A DNA stretch of 64,000 nt from UBA3537 sp038138145 (GTDB taxonomy: Bacteria > Bacteroidota > Bacteroidia > Flavobacteriales > Flavobacteriaceae): assembly GCA_038138145.1 (NCBI GenBank), contig JAYQDD010000007.1, positions 18,579 to 82,578 on the forward strand. The letters are read 5' to 3'. Below the pieces are notes generated by a model. It searched no databases and was not told the DNA's origin. It was given only the letters and a program-made list of their open reading frames with translations. Each line of letters starts with the position of its first letter. The first letter of the stretch is position 1. The position numbers and the translations under genes were made by a program. Positions 63,757-64,000 of the stretch are shown piece by piece.

Positions 63757-64000
63757 ATAATAGGCATATCTTCCTCTTTCAGTTCTGCTATTTCTAATCC
63801 TCTTAAGTATGTTAGAGATACATTAATTGATGAGTGCCCCATAGCTTTCTGAAGCTTGGTAATTGAGCCTGTACGCTTGAATATTTCTATAGCCCCTGTA
63901 TGTCTAAAAGAGTAGAGTGTTTGGTCTTGTTCAAGCAGTTTAGAAACCCTCTTAAAACGCCCCCAAAGCGTCTTAAAATAGTCTTCATTTAAAGGTCTTG
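63753..64000 (-). CDS. Tyrosine recombinase (integrase), C-terminal part
   Basis: Partial; runs off the window edge. The last 82 residues are visible. They include the second catalytic box YSFRHTGAI, the GHSSINVS block (catalytic His) and the tyrosine in SLTYLRGLE, then a tail ending in KEEDMPII. The fold belongs to the phage-integrase family common in Bacteroidota elements. It is convergent with the DUF898-like gene and points toward tRNA-Met. It presumably integrated the element carrying the flanking cargo. Confidence 0.92.
   Translation of the reverse strand, partial: RPLNEDYFKTLWGRFKRVSKLLEQDQTLYSFRHTGAIEIFKRTGSITKLQKAMGHSSINVSLTYLRGLEIAELKEEDMPII

Noticed and set aside
1..64000. CRISPR array
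   Set aside because: No regularly spaced repeats with unique spacers; the only repeats are the inverted pair and the two tail duplications.

Overview
The window is a low-GC segment of a Bacteroidota chromosome, almost certainly from the family Flavobacteriaceae. The signs are: type IX secretion (T9SS) C-terminal signals, lipoproteins with an acidic stretch after the cysteine, promoters of the TAnnTTTG type, families typical of the group (DUF5916, DUF2490, DUF4956, DUF420, FISUMP), paired TonB-dependent receptors, and flavobacterial gene order such as rplM-rpsI-rpsB-tsf, pyrH-frr and asnS-rpoN.

The layout is an ordinary core block of about 57 kb (roughly 3060-60560) bounded by two outward-facing tRNA genes, with accessory DNA outside each. 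On the left is tRNA-Ala(GGC) on the minus strand, on the right tRNA-Met(CAT) on the plus strand. Just beyond each tRNA lies one arm of a 219-bp inverted repeat (2766-2984 and 60614-60832). Each arm runs from a TTTCGAAA motif to the start codon of the first accessory gene. Next comes a second gene for a small lipoprotein, and the signal-peptide DNA of these second genes is also alike on the two sides. Further out lies the 3' end of a tyrosine-recombinase gene pointing back toward the tRNA: the last 20 bases of one at 1-20, and the last 83 codons of another at 63753-64000. The two flanks therefore look like sister integrative elements with a conserved leader, variable secreted or lipoprotein cargo, and a convergent integrase. 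On each side one small gene is bracketed by direct copies of a neighbouring gene's 3' tail (72 bp repeated at a 413-bp offset on the right; about 97-136 bp at a 449-bp offset on the left). This suggests cassette insertion with regeneration of the gene end.

Core block from left to right: surface esterase lipoprotein, MATE transporter, QueD-like enzyme, LpxH, DUF4956-DUF2490 pair; MFS transporter, RecJ, OsmC, AhpD-like protein, RsmI, MscS, TsaB; a TolC-HlyD-permease-permease-ATPase tripartite ABC exporter; a small XRE regulator; a respiratory-oxidase cluster (CyoE, two subunit III proteins, subunit IV, a cysteine-less SCO-like protein, SCO, DUF420, small membrane protein); a DUF5916 outer-membrane protein; L13, S9, S2, EF-Ts, PyrH, Frr; an MMPL/RND transporter; AsnS and RpoN; a UmuC-UmuD pair in unusual order; two TonB receptors, RecX, RecO and a PorZ-like T9SS protein; an acyltransferase, GdhA, MetB-like enzyme, DinB; ArsC-like, EamA, acyltransferase-like; YicC, Gmk, NadD, Dus; LolC/E-like, RbfA, methylmalonyl-CoA epimerase.

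The core is conventional housekeeping. The most unusual signal is the paired architecture at the two tRNA boundaries. All family calls rest on reading motifs and protein layout by eye; no database search was possible.
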